Positions 27,806 to 36,611 of a stretch of 64,000 nucleotides of DNA are shown one piece after another (the first letter of the stretch is position 1; each line of letters begins with the position of its first letter). Origin of the DNA: Dethiosulfatarculus sandiegensis (GTDB lineage: Bacteria > Desulfobacterota > Desulfarculia > Desulfarculales > Desulfarculaceae); the NCBI RefSeq assembly GCF_000931935.2, contig NZ_AZAC01000078.1:124001-188000 (forward strand). Direction: 5' to 3'. The notes beneath the pieces were generated by a model, which worked only from the letters and a program-made list of their open reading frames with translations, did no database searches and was not told where the DNA came from. A program made the translations under genes and the position numbers.

Positions 27806-28502
27806 ACCGGAAATAGAGCTAAGCATGGTGCTTCCGGCCTATCAGGAGGCCGACAACCTGCGACAAATTCTACCCGAACTGACCGAGGTACTGAACTCCC
27901 TGGACGTCTCCTGGGAGGTGCTTGTGGTGGATACCATGGAGCCCATGGACCAGACCAGGGAGGTATGCCAAAACCACCCGGGAGTGGTTTATTTAAACCG
28001 CACCGACGGCAACCATTTCGGCGATGCGGTGCGCACCGGCATAAGTCACACCAAAGGCAGGTACATCCTCTTTATGGATGCCGACGGCTCCCACCAGACA
28101 GAGGTCATTCCCCAACTCTTTTCCCTGCGCGGCCCCAAAAAAGTTATCGTGGCCTCCCGCTACGTGGAAGGCGGCCAGACCGAAAACCCCAAGCTCCTGA
28201 TATTCATGTCCGCAATTGTCAACCTGGTCTACTCCTTTGTGCTGCGTATCAAATGCAAGGATGTGAGCAACAGCTTCAAGCTGTATCCGGGAAAAATCCT
28301 GCGCGGTCTCACCCTGAAGAGCAACAATTTCGACGTGGTGGAGGAGATCCTCTACAAGGCAATACGACAGGACAGGTCCTTTGAGATCATAGAAGTTCCC
28401 AGTGTTTTCAAGGAGCGGATCTTTGGCCAAACCAAACGAAACCTGATCGTATTCATGATCACATATGTATTTTCCCTGTTAAAGCTCCGCTTCAGTCGCT
28501 GA
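27792..28502 (+). CDS. Family 2 glycosyltransferase (DPM1-like)
   Basis: About 236 residues. The ATG at 27792 overlaps the rfbE end by 14 bases; GTG at 27789 is equally open. It has a GT-A fold: MVLPAYQEADNLRQIL, then the DxD-type FMDADGSHQ. A hydrophobic segment is near the C-terminus (MSAIVNLVYSFVL). As the sixth gene of the CDP-tyvelose unit it may transfer a sugar to a lipid carrier or to the growing chain. Which sugar is unknown. Confidence 0.82.
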   Translation: MQANEPEIELSMVLPAYQEADNLRQILPELTEVLNSLDVSWEVLVVDTMEPMDQTREVCQNHPGVVYLNRTDGNHFGDAVRTGISHTKGRYILFMDADGSHQTEVIPQLFSLRGPKKVIVASRYVEGGQTENPKLLIFMSAIVNLVYSFVLRIKCKDVSNSFKLYPGKILRGLTLKSNNFDVVEEILYKAIRQDRSFEIIEVPSVFKERIFGQTKRNLIVFMITYVFSLLKLRFSR

Positions 28503-28571
28503 TAAAACAGGGGCCGGTTAGGCCAACACCGGCTCCTTAAAAGCCCCATCCCCCAGCCGCGAGGTGAGATC

Positions 28572-29333
28572 ATGCTGCCCCTGGAGATCAAGTTAGCTGC
28601 CATAGCCCTGATCTTCTTGACCGGTATAGCCGGGGGGTGGACCGCCTTGAAGGCCCACGGCCAAAAGTCATCCCAGGCCTTTTTCAACCTGGGGGCCTGT
28701 CTGGGAGCAGGTGTTTTTCTGGGGGCGGGCCTGATTCACCTTCTGCCCGACTCCTTTGAGGCCATGCGGGAAATCAACCCGGATCTGGGCTATCCCCTGC
28801 CCGCTCTTTTGGCCGGATGCAGTGTTCTTTTGGTGCTGCTTTTGGAAAAGGTGGTGGTAAACCAGGACAAACAGGAAACAGCCAAGGGCATGAGCGCCTA
28901 TACGCTTATGCTGGTCCTTTCCATCCACTCCTTTGTGGCCGGAGCCGCCCTGGGGGTGGAGAGCGGGGCGGTCAGTTCCCTGGCCCTGCTTTTGGCCATC
29001 CTGGCCCACAAGGGCTCAGCCGCCTTTGCCCTGACTGTGGCCCTGGTCCGGGCCAGGCTGCCCAGACCCAAGACCTGGGGCATGCTGGTTTTATTCTCTG
29101 TTTCCACCCCCCTGGGAGTGACTGCCGGGATTTTGGGCGGCCTTGCCCTGAATCAGGGATCGGCCAGGATTTTCGAGATGATCTTCGACGCCCTGGCCGC
29201 AGGCACCTTTTTCTATATCGCCCTAAGCGATGTGCTGGCAGACGAGTTCATGAACGCCCCCAAGAGGGGACCGGCCTTTTTGCTCACAGCGGTGGGCCTG
29301 GGAATCATGGCCCTGGTGGCCCTTTGGCTCTAG
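28572..29333 (+). CDS. ZIP-family metal transporter
   Basis: 253 residues with about eight hydrophobic segments. The ZIP metal-site motifs are visible: GAGLIHLLPDSFE in the second helix, HSFVAGAALGVESG in the fourth and LAHKGSAAFAL in the fifth. A His/charge-rich loop is short here. It probably imports Zn or Fe across the inner membrane. GAGGTGAG precedes the ATG. It stands alone, four bases from the convergent KAP gene. Confidence 0.87.
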   Translation: MLPLEIKLAAIALIFLTGIAGGWTALKAHGQKSSQAFFNLGACLGAGVFLGAGLIHLLPDSFEAMREINPDLGYPLPALLAGCSVLLVLLLEKVVVNQDKQETAKGMSAYTLMLVLSIHSFVAGAALGVESGAVSSLALLLAILAHKGSAAFALTVALVRARLPRPKTWGMLVLFSVSTPLGVTAGILGGLALNQGSARIFEMIFDALAAGTFFYIALSDVLADEFMNAPKRGPAFLLTAVGLGIMALVALWL

Positions 29334-29337
29334 CCTT

Positions 29338-30702
29338 TCAGATCACATTTTCCCGCATTATCCTGGTTAACCTGGCGAGTTGCTCTCTGGTGGGCGTCTT
29401 GACACTTTGGCCGGTGAACTTGCCGAATCTCTGGGCAAACACGCAAAATTCGTACATGGGTCCGCTACCCCATGCCTCAGGTCCAGGGGCCTTTGCCCCA
29501 CCGGCGATGAGCTCTATTAAAACACCCCTTTTGCGGATAAACTCACGCAGAACCTCAGGCTCCAGGCGGTAATAAACGGCAATTAAGAAAACCAGCCAAA
29601 AAGGAAAAGAAGCGGGCAGGGACTGGCGCAGCTCCCTGGCCGGTTCAGAGGCCAGAACATCCAGGCATAGACTGAGTTTTTTTACAATCTTGAGCATGGT
29701 TCTGGGAGCGCTCACCGAGTGCATGCCCAAGAGTTCATCCACCCCCTTGCACCCTGGAAAATCTCCGCCTGTACCCTGAGGGCCGGTAAGATATTGGCTG
29801 ACCCGCTGGTATTCCCATTTTTGGCACAACTCCCGGCCAAGCTGGTCCAGGGCCATGGCCTCAACTCCCTTGGGAGCCGAAAGGTCATACTCCAGGTCCA
29901 CCAGCTTCTCCAGGTAACGCAGGCCATAGGCCAGGTCCTCATCTTGGCTCAGGTATTTTTTGTATTGCCCAACAATGGCCCTGGCCGCGGCATGATTGTC
30001 CAGGGCCATTACATAGGTGACCTTGTCCACCAGAAGATGCACCTTGAGCCACTCAAACATGCGCACCATATTTTCGGGCGAGCAGCGGTCCAGATCGTCT
30101 ATAAAAATAACCAGCCTGTATTCATGGGCGGAATCGGCATCCTTGGCCGCACGTATGATCGCCAAAACCAGCTCGGACATCTGTTTCTTTATCTTGTCCA
30201 CATTTGGGAGCAGATCGCCAATATCAGGCTTTTGGGAGGCCTTTTCAGCCATACCCAAAATACTCTGTAAAAGCTCCGCCCCATCTGCCACCAGTTTGCC
30301 GCCCGGTCCGGCATAGGGGGCCAATTTAGAGATAAAACCCAAGAGCGCCAAACCGGCTTTTTTATAATATGCCCCCCTTAACCTGGGGTTGTAGCCGACA
30401 AGATCCTTTTCTATGTTGGCCAGGGACTTGATCATGCCTGCGGCCAGATCACCCTCCATCTCATAGCGCCAAGCCTCAAAGACACAGGCAACCAGTTTGT
30501 TTTCCGCCTGTTGGTTATCTTGAAAAATTTTATTCAGCACCTGGCTTAAAAGATGGGACTTGCCAGCCCCCCAACTGCCATAAACCCCGATCACAGATGG
30601 TTTTTCCTTGCGCACCTGCGAAGCGATGGACTGGGCCAGACGCTCCCTCCCCAGGGCGTCACGGGCGTTTTCATGGTCTGTGATTGGATGGGAATAGATC
30701 AT
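29338..30702 (-). CDS. KAP-family P-loop NTPase
   Basis: 454 residues. Walker A GSWGAGKS is at residues 42-49, followed by CVFEAWRYEMEGD, which is the conserved W-R/Y block of KAP NTPases. Walker B is VIFIDDLDRCSPENMVRMFEWLK near residue 205, and VTYVMALDNHAAARAI follows. One weakly hydrophobic stretch (near residues 115-145) may be the usual KAP membrane insert, though it is short. The start overlaps the preceding gene (ATGA). KAP proteins occur in phage-defence and membrane signalling contexts; the role here is unknown. Confidence 0.85.
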   Translation of the reverse strand: MIYSHPITDHENARDALGRERLAQSIASQVRKEKPSVIGVYGSWGAGKSHLLSQVLNKIFQDNQQAENKLVACVFEAWRYEMEGDLAAGMIKSLANIEKDLVGYNPRLRGAYYKKAGLALLGFISKLAPYAGPGGKLVADGAELLQSILGMAEKASQKPDIGDLLPNVDKIKKQMSELVLAIIRAAKDADSAHEYRLVIFIDDLDRCSPENMVRMFEWLKVHLLVDKVTYVMALDNHAAARAIVGQYKKYLSQDEDLAYGLRYLEKLVDLEYDLSAPKGVEAMALDQLGRELCQKWEYQRVSQYLTGPQGTGGDFPGCKGVDELLGMHSVSAPRTMLKIVKKLSLCLDVLASEPARELRQSLPASFPFWLVFLIAVYYRLEPEVLREFIRKRGVLIELIAGGAKAPGPEAWGSGPMYEFCVFAQRFGKFTGQSVKTPTREQLARLTRIMRENVI

Positions 30703-31802
30703 GATTCTCCACCCTTTTCAGCGGAAACCAGTTCAGCGGCCACCTTAAGCAATATATTTTCCATGTCTTTTGAGCCCCTGGCCAATTGCAGGAGCCCTGC
30801 CCCGTTGTTATCGAAAAGGCCTTCACCCGCTTCGGGCCAGGCCGGTTCGTCGGAAAATTCTTCATATTTCTTCTTATCGCCGAAATCTTCGCCAGTCATA
30901 AGCGCTGCCAAACGCAACATGTTGGCGTTGGAGGGACGGAATCTTTCAGATGAGGGCAGGCTCTTAAATATCTTGAGCGCATCACCGTAGCGCCGCAAAG
31001 CCATAAGCACCCGGGCCTTGGTCACATAGATCTCCCAAATCTGATAATTACGGTTACCGCTAAAGAGAGACTCAGCCAAGTCCAGAAAATAAAGCGCCTT
31101 ATTCAGCTTTTCCTGTTCCTTTTCATCGGCCGAGGCCGCCTTTTTCTGGTACAGCTTGGCCAAATCAAGGGCCAGAACATAGCCGTATTCCACCCCCAAA
31201 TCCAGCCCCACCTTGAAGCGCTCCTCTAAAACCCGGCCAGCCCATTTTTGATAATTTCGCATCTCAGCCTTGGTCTTTAGTTCTCTGCCGGGGATGCTGT
31301 CCAATAAAATAGTTCTGTAGGCCCGAAAAACATTCATTAAATACTTACGCTTGACCTTCAGCACCCCCTGGTCCAGCATCTTGAGTCCCTCTCTGGTTCG
31401 CCCCAAAAAAGTAGCTTTGTATTCAGCACCATAAACCCAAAACCGCCACTCAAAACCGGTTAGGCTCTGCTCCATGGCCAAAAGACGTTGCCATTTTTCC
31501 CGGCCCAGTTCATGGTCACACCCTTCTTCAAAAGAAACAAGCATGCGGGCTTCTTCACACAAAAGCCTTACATCCAGGGGCCACTGCCTTATTCCCGCTT
31601 GCACCAGCGCAAGTCTGCCCTGGCGATGCCCCACCCTGCCTGCCAGTACAGACATGTCATGCCAGGTGGAGGGCGAGCCATAATAGGAATCAACCTGGTT
31701 CATCACCATATCGACAATCTTAAGCGCCCTGGACGGATTGGTGTATTCCATGCCCACAGCCACCTTTAAGACCCGCCACAACTGCTGGCTACGCTCAGGC
31801 AT
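30699..31802 (-). CDS. Helical-repeat protein coupled to the KAP NTPase
   Basis: 367 residues, GAGGAG about seven bases before the ATG. The family is not recognised. It is predicted mostly helical, with TPR-like pairs (TREGLKMLDQGVLKVK, LNKALYFLDLAESL, LMALRRYGDALKIFKSL) and no catalytic motif, signal peptide or membrane helix. Its stop overlaps the KAP start, so the two are made together and probably form a complex in which this protein is the sensor or adaptor; that is inference. Confidence 0.65.
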   Translation of the reverse strand: MPERSQQLWRVLKVAVGMEYTNPSRALKIVDMVMNQVDSYYGSPSTWHDMSVLAGRVGHRQGRLALVQAGIRQWPLDVRLLCEEARMLVSFEEGCDHELGREKWQRLLAMEQSLTGFEWRFWVYGAEYKATFLGRTREGLKMLDQGVLKVKRKYLMNVFRAYRTILLDSIPGRELKTKAEMRNYQKWAGRVLEERFKVGLDLGVEYGYVLALDLAKLYQKKAASADEKEQEKLNKALYFLDLAESLFSGNRNYQIWEIYVTKARVLMALRRYGDALKIFKSLPSSERFRPSNANMLRLAALMTGEDFGDKKKYEEFSDEPAWPEAGEGLFDNNGAGLLQLARGSKDMENILLKVAAELVSAEKGGES

Positions 31803-32211
31803 GCTTATCTCCTCTCCAGTGCGCCCCGGCTTTGGTTTAGTGTCTCAAAGTTTTAGATTTGAGTGCCATTACCCTAAAGACTACAGGTATTCTATATTAT
31901 TTCTTAAGGACAGAACAAGGAAGATAGCTTGCGTAAAAAGAAATGGAGGGCTTAACACACTGACCGGCAATGGTTTGAAAATGAAAAAAATTATAGAATA
32001 ATGAGCCTGCGATTCTTTGACCAGGTTGTCAAGAATCCACTTCTAAAAAATCATTCTCCCGGCTATGGAACAAAGTGCATATTTCAATAAAGTAACCTTT
32101 AGTTCATTTCATTAAGACAGATTAAATTTTCCTATTTTTATCTACAATCCTTAAAAAATAAGGAGCCCGGCCGAAATAATGGCCGGGCTCCTTTAGGCAT
32201 AAGGTCGGGTT
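31803..32211. other. AT-rich gap between KAP unit and TRAP operon
   Basis: 409 bases clearly richer in A+T than the neighbours. It holds the leader of the KAP unit, with an inverted repeat CTCAAA/TTTGAG at 31844-31849 and 31858-31863, and the terminator of the downstream TRAP operon at the right end. No further gene was seen. Confidence 0.5.
32160..32193 (-). terminator. Rho-independent terminator of TRAP operon 2
   Basis: A perfect 13-bp stem AAGGAGCCCGGCC/GGCCGGGCTCCTT with an 8-base loop is followed on the minus strand by TTATTTTTTA. It lies 19 bases after the DctP stop. Confidence 0.85.
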
Positions 32212-33378
32212 TTATTGGAAGTGCTTACCGGAGACATACTCCTCGTAAGGCCAGGGGGCCACACCCTTTTGGGCATCACGCCAAGGAGCGTAATATTTCA
32301 GGAAGTCTTCCTGAGAGTCAATGACTTTCTTTAAGAAGGCGTTCTTATCCTTAAGACTGTCAATGTAAGTCTTAGTGAGTTTACGCATTTCGTTCAATGT
32401 TTCTTTATCCATGTAATTGAACTTAACGCCTTCTTTTTTCAGCTCCTGCAGGGCCTGGGCGTTGGCGTATTCATGCCAGGCCGTGCTCCAGGCCTGGGTT
32501 TCACGGGCGCAAATCTGCACCACCGCCTTTAAGTCATCAGGCAGTTTGTCCCAACTTTTTTTGTTGATGAAAATGACATGCTGGGCAGAGGGTTGGTGCA
32601 TACCGGGCAAAAGAACGTTTTTGGCAATTTCATGGAAACCCATGGGATAAGTGAAGGCAGGAGAAGAAAACTCGGCCGCGTCGATCACGCCGCGCTCCAG
32701 GGCCAGATAGACCTCTGAGCCGGGCAGCGGAGTAACGGAGATTCCCTTTTGGGTGAGGATATCCTGCCACCAGCCGACGGTGCGAACCTTAAGACCCGCA
32801 AAGTCAAGCATGTTTGTCACCGGCTTTTTGGTAAACATGCCGAGCTCCTGTCCGGCGTTGCCCGCGAAAAAGGCTTTCATGCCGAATTTCGCAAACAGTT
32901 CATCCAGAAGCTTGGCTCCATCTCCTCCATAATACCAGATGGAGTAGCTATATGAATCCATGCCAAAAGGAACAGAGGCAAAGGCGGTGAAGGCCTCGTC
33001 TTTACCCCTCCAGGCGCCAATCCAGCCATGACCGGCGTCAAGGGTTCCGTTGGAAACGGTGTCGAACAGCTCGCCCGCACCGCAAACTTCACCGGTTGTA
33101 AAGGCCTTGATGGTAAGCCGTCCGCCGGAAGCGGCCTTCACGCTGTCGCAAAAGTGCTGGACTGCTTTGTGGGTGAAAAACCCACCCCACATATCGCTCA
33201 TTTTCCATTTGAATTTTTTATCGCTGGTGGTCCACTTTGTCTTTTTGTATTCCTTATGTCTGGCATCTTTGGCAACCAGTTTATACTCCTTCGAAGCTGC
33301 CAAACCATTTTGCGCCAGTCCCAATGCAAAGCAGATCGCTATTGCTAGAATCAAATACTTCTTCATCTTCTTTACCAT
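32212..33378 (-). CDS. TRAP solute-binding protein, DctP family
   Basis: 388 residues; AAGGAG six bases before the ATG. Signal peptide MVKKMKKYLILAIAICFALGLAQNGLA. The mature part has the DctP blocks (TVSNGTLDAGHGW, GLKVRTVGWWQ, GSEVYLALERGVIDAAEF, QHVIFINKKSWDKLP) and is larger than the first DctP, closer to the TakP-like branch that binds keto acids or carboxylates. It is the last gene of the operon after DctQ and DctM. Confidence 0.93.
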   Translation of the reverse strand: MVKKMKKYLILAIAICFALGLAQNGLAASKEYKLVAKDARHKEYKKTKWTTSDKKFKWKMSDMWGGFFTHKAVQHFCDSVKAASGGRLTIKAFTTGEVCGAGELFDTVSNGTLDAGHGWIGAWRGKDEAFTAFASVPFGMDSYSYSIWYYGGDGAKLLDELFAKFGMKAFFAGNAGQELGMFTKKPVTNMLDFAGLKVRTVGWWQDILTQKGISVTPLPGSEVYLALERGVIDAAEFSSPAFTYPMGFHEIAKNVLLPGMHQPSAQHVIFINKKSWDKLPDDLKAVVQICARETQAWSTAWHEYANAQALQELKKEGVKFNYMDKETLNEMRKLTKTYIDSLKDKNAFLKKVIDSQEDFLKYYAPWRDAQKGVAPWPYEEYVSGKHFQ

Positions 33379-33441
33379 CTCTTTCTCCTTAGGATAACAG
33401 CCAGTTTAAAGCATAAGAAGTTACGGTTTATTCTGAAAAAA

Positions 33442-34776
33442 TCAGAAGATCATTCTAGGCAGCCACATGATAACGTCCGGGAATACCATGCAAGTTATAA
33501 GCACTGCCCATTGCAGGCAGATAAACGGAACCACGCCTTTATAAATCAGAGGCATGGTAATTTCATCCGGTGATATTCCCTTGAGGTAAAACATGGAATA
33601 GCCAAAAGGAGGCGTTAAGAAAGCCATCTGGAGGTTAATAGCAACCAAAATGGCAAACCAGACAGGATCAAAACCCAGTTCCTCAACCACCGGCGCAAAT
33701 ATGGGAACTGTTATCAGAAGAATACCCACCCAATCTATGAACATGCCCAACAAGAAAACCGTTCCCATCATCAGAACCAGCACCAGATAGGGGTTTTCAA
33801 TGCAGGTCAAAAATCCGGTGATTGCGTCACCGCATTCAAGCATCAGGAAAGTGGATTGGAAACAGGCCCCGCCGATGGCCAGGCAATAAATCATGGAAGT
33901 TGTTTTAAGGGTGTTGATGGCCGCGCTTTTTATCAGTTCCAAATTGACCTTTTTATAAACTACAGCCAGGATGAAAGATCCCAAGCATCCCAAGCCCGCC
34001 GCTTCAGTGGGAGTAGCCACACCCGCAATAATGCTTCCCAAAACCATCAAGACTAAAAATACGGGGGGTAAAAGATTCTTGCTTAAAGTCACGATTATCT
34101 CGTTAAGAGAATGATTACGTTCCTCTACAGGCATGGGCGGGCCTAATTCAGGCGTGATATAGCATCTGATGGCTATATAGGCCATATAGGCAAAGGCCAG
34201 GAGCAATCCCGGAGAAAATGCGGCCACAAAAAGCTGACCGGCCGAAAGGTTGGCCAAAGAAGCATAGAAAACCAGCATAATGCTGGGGGGGATGATGATT
34301 CCCAAGGTTCCGCCGGCGCAGATAGCGCCCGCAGTCAGGGGAATATCGTATTTCCTCTTGAGAAGAGCGGGGATGGCCATCATGCCCACCGCCACTTCCG
34401 TTGCCCCCACAACTCCGGCCGAGGCGGCGAAAACAGTGCAGACCAAAATAACCGCCAGCCCCAGGCCGCCCCGCACAGGGCCCAAGACCATATGGACTGC
34501 GTCGAAGAGTCCTTCAGCCACCCCGGAGGCATTTAGAAGCTGCGCCATAAAAATAAACAGCGGAACGGCCATAAGGACAAAATCGTTCATAACCCGCCAG
34601 GTTGTAGTGGCGAACAGTCCCATGGAAGCCGATAAGGCCATGCCATCCACCAAGGTGCTGAAGATGAATTGGAACAGGACTCCAACTCCACCCAAGACAA
34701 ACCCCAGGGGATGACCTGAAAAGATGCCCAGGAAAAGGGCGGCGAACATAAAAGCAGCTATGAATTCAGGTTGCAT
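33442..34776 (-). CDS. TRAP transporter large permease (DctM)
   Basis: 444 residues, about 12 helices. Family motifs include FSGHPLGFVLGGVGVLF, VAVGMMAIPALLKRKYD, GGTLGIIIPPSIMLVFYASLA and TPTEAAGLGCLGSF. It carries the sodium-coupled transport path. It begins nine bases after the DctQ stop. Confidence 0.94.
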   Translation of the reverse strand: MQPEFIAAFMFAALFLGIFSGHPLGFVLGGVGVLFQFIFSTLVDGMALSASMGLFATTTWRVMNDFVLMAVPLFIFMAQLLNASGVAEGLFDAVHMVLGPVRGGLGLAVILVCTVFAASAGVVGATEVAVGMMAIPALLKRKYDIPLTAGAICAGGTLGIIIPPSIMLVFYASLANLSAGQLFVAAFSPGLLLAFAYMAYIAIRCYITPELGPPMPVEERNHSLNEIIVTLSKNLLPPVFLVLMVLGSIIAGVATPTEAAGLGCLGSFILAVVYKKVNLELIKSAAINTLKTTSMIYCLAIGGACFQSTFLMLECGDAITGFLTCIENPYLVLVLMMGTVFLLGMFIDWVGILLITVPIFAPVVEELGFDPVWFAILVAINLQMAFLTPPFGYSMFYLKGISPDEITMPLIYKGVVPFICLQWAVLITCMVFPDVIMWLPRMIF

Positions 34777-34785
34777 GACCGGGCC

Positions 34786-35271
34786 TCACTTCTTTTTGAA
34801 CAGCTTGATGAAATTGGAAACACCCTGAAGCAAGAGTAAACCAAAACCGAATGGAATCAGAGTTTTGGGTATATAAACGGGTGGTTTCCAGGATGAGGTT
34901 CCCAACTCCCCGGTGATCCAGGATTTGGCGGCGTAATCAAACCCTGCGTAAAAAACGCCCAACACAAAGGGGAAGAAAAAAACCAGCATTGTGAGGATGT
35001 TTAAGACGTCTCTTATGTTTTTGGGGAGCATATTGGCGATTACATCGATCTTGACGTGGGCGTTATGCAGCATGCAATAACCCAGGCCGGAGATAAAAAA
35101 GGCGCTGCCCAGGTAGCCTGTCATGTCAAAGGCCCAGGTGGTTGGAGAGGCGAAGACCTTCCGGGCCACCACCTCATAAATAACCACACCTATAAGGGCA
35201 TAAATCAAATAGCAAAATGATTTGCTAACCAATCTGTTCAACTGGTCTATCAGACGGATGAATTTATCCAT
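34786..35271 (-). CDS. TRAP transporter small permease (DctQ)
   Basis: 161 residues from the ATG at 35271, the normal DctQ size; 35 codons upstream are open but overlap the esterase gene and look non-native. It has four membrane helices with the DctQ pattern VIYEVVARKVFASPTTWAFDMTGYL and HNAHVKIDVI. Separate from DctM, unlike the first TRAP system in the window. Confidence 0.9.
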   Translation of the reverse strand: MDKFIRLIDQLNRLVSKSFCYLIYALIGVVIYEVVARKVFASPTTWAFDMTGYLGSAFFISGLGYCMLHNAHVKIDVIANMLPKNIRDVLNILTMLVFFFPFVLGVFYAGFDYAAKSWITGELGTSSWKPPVYIPKTLIPFGFGLLLLQGVSNFIKLFKKK

Positions 35272-35302
35272 AGTCTTAAGCAAACTCCTGTTTGGTGTAT
35301 TC

Positions 35303-36241
35303 CTAAAGGGCTTCCCTAAGGGCTTTTGCGGCAAGTTCGAGGCCGTTTTCCATGTCAGAAAGTATTTCCATGCCAAAAAACAAATGAATAGTCCCTGGCA
35401 AAATAACCGTATTCACAGCATTTCCCGCCTGCTCAAGAACTTGGCCATAAAGTTCACCATCACTGGTGAGAACGTCGTGTTCAGCCAAAAGAATTAAAGC
35501 AGGAGGCAGGTTTTGGTGGTCTTTGGCCAAAAGGGGTGAGGCATAAGGATCCTCGGCCTGGTCCGGATTTTCCAGATACTGGTCGATAAAATAGGCCATG
35601 GCGCTTTTGGTCAGTAAAAGATCGTCGTTATATTTCAGGTAAGAGGCAGTGGCAAGGTTTTTCAAATTGGTTACCGGATAAACCAGTATCTGAAGTTGGA
35701 TCTCAGGCCCGCTTCTGTCTCTTGACATTAAACAGACCGAAGCCGCCAGGTTGCCGCCCGAGCTGTCGCCTGCGACCGCTATTTTTTGGGGATCAAAACC
35801 TAAGGTTCCGGAATTCGCGGCAACCCACTTCAAGGCTTCAAAACAGTCATGTACCGCCCGGGGAAACTTATTTTCCGGTGACAACGAATAATCAACCGAA
35901 ATTATGTCACAACCCGCCTTCAGGCATAACTTCCGGCAAAGGTTGTCATGGCTTTCCACACTTCCCACCAACCAGCCGCCTCCGTGGTAGTAAACCAGGC
36001 AACCGCGGTTTTCATCCTCCCGGTGTCTGTAATGGCGGCAAAAAACTTCCCGGCCGTCAACAGGGATGTAAAAATCGTTGGTATAGGAGATTTCTTTTGT
36101 ATTACCAAGTAGTTCCTTAAAAAAAGCCTGTCGCAGCTCCCGGGCCTCGTTTGGCGCGAGGTTTTCCAGGGGGGCTCCTCCGCCCTGCTTGGCGGTATTG
36201 ATTAAATTTTCTATTTGAGGAAGAAAGACATCGTCTGACAT
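35303..36241 (-). CDS. Alpha/beta-hydrolase esterase, HSL/lipase-like
   Basis: 312 residues from the ATG at 36241. Oxyanion-hole motif HGGGW at 86-90, nucleophile motif GDSSGGN near residue 158, acid in LAEHDVLTSDGEL and His in GTIHLFFG: a complete Ser-Asp-His triad of the hormone-sensitive lipase family. No signal peptide, so it acts in the cytoplasm. First gene of the TRAP operon, so it probably hydrolyses the imported ester; the substrate is inference. Confidence 0.9.
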   Translation of the reverse strand: MSDDVFLPQIENLINTAKQGGGAPLENLAPNEARELRQAFFKELLGNTKEISYTNDFYIPVDGREVFCRHYRHREDENRGCLVYYHGGGWLVGSVESHDNLCRKLCLKAGCDIISVDYSLSPENKFPRAVHDCFEALKWVAANSGTLGFDPQKIAVAGDSSGGNLAASVCLMSRDRSGPEIQLQILVYPVTNLKNLATASYLKYNDDLLLTKSAMAYFIDQYLENPDQAEDPYASPLLAKDHQNLPPALILLAEHDVLTSDGELYGQVLEQAGNAVNTVILPGTIHLFFGMEILSDMENGLELAAKALREAL

Positions 36242-36322
36242 GGCTGGCCTGCGTTCCTTTCCATATGACACAACTCCGACAAAAAGGCTTGGATTATGTG
36301 TGGAATAATCTAAACATTAAGT

Positions 36323-36355
36323 CATCTGATGATTAGATAAGCTAATCATTAGATG
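36323..36355. promoter_or_regulatory. Inverted-repeat operator, likely for the GntR repressor
   Basis: CATCTGATGATTAG (36323-36336) pairs with CTAATCATTAGATG (36342-36355) with one mismatch and a 5-base centre. Each arm contains the small palindrome CTnATnATTAG. It covers the spacer and -10 of the promoter at 36334-36362. A match, ATAATCATTAG, recurs upstream of the GntR gene at 37410-37420. Confidence 0.7.
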
Positions 36356-36362
36356 GTGTCAA
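36334..36362 (-). promoter_or_regulatory. Sigma-70 promoter of the esterase-TRAP operon
   Basis: On the minus strand: TTGACA at 36362-36357, a 17-base spacer, then TATCTA at 36339-36334. The -35 is perfect and the -10 four of six. It lies about 95 bases before the esterase ATG and is overlapped by the inverted-repeat operator. Confidence 0.65.
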
Positions 36363-36578
36363 GAATAAAAAGAAAAATAGTGCGGTAAAAAGTGCAAAAA
36401 CAATCAAGAAGAGAAAATGACGTTAAATTTGCTGGTTACCCCCTAAACGAGAATAATCGGGCAAAAAACAAATAAGCCACTGAGTTTATGTTGTTTTCTG
36501 GAGGTGTCGGTTGCGCCATGGTGGTTTTTTAAGAATATAAGAAGGGGCAATCAGATTATGACGGGGCGGAAACACAAA

Positions 36579-36603
36579 GCCGCCAGGGGAGATCCCAGGC
36601 GGC
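36579..36603 (-). terminator. Probable terminator of the GntR gene
   Basis: GCCGCC pairs with GGCGGC (36579-36584, 36598-36603), continued by a GGG/CCC inner stem. On the minus strand it is followed by TTTGTGTTT. It starts nine bases after the GntR stop codon. Confidence 0.55.
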
Positions 36604-36611
36604 AACATACC

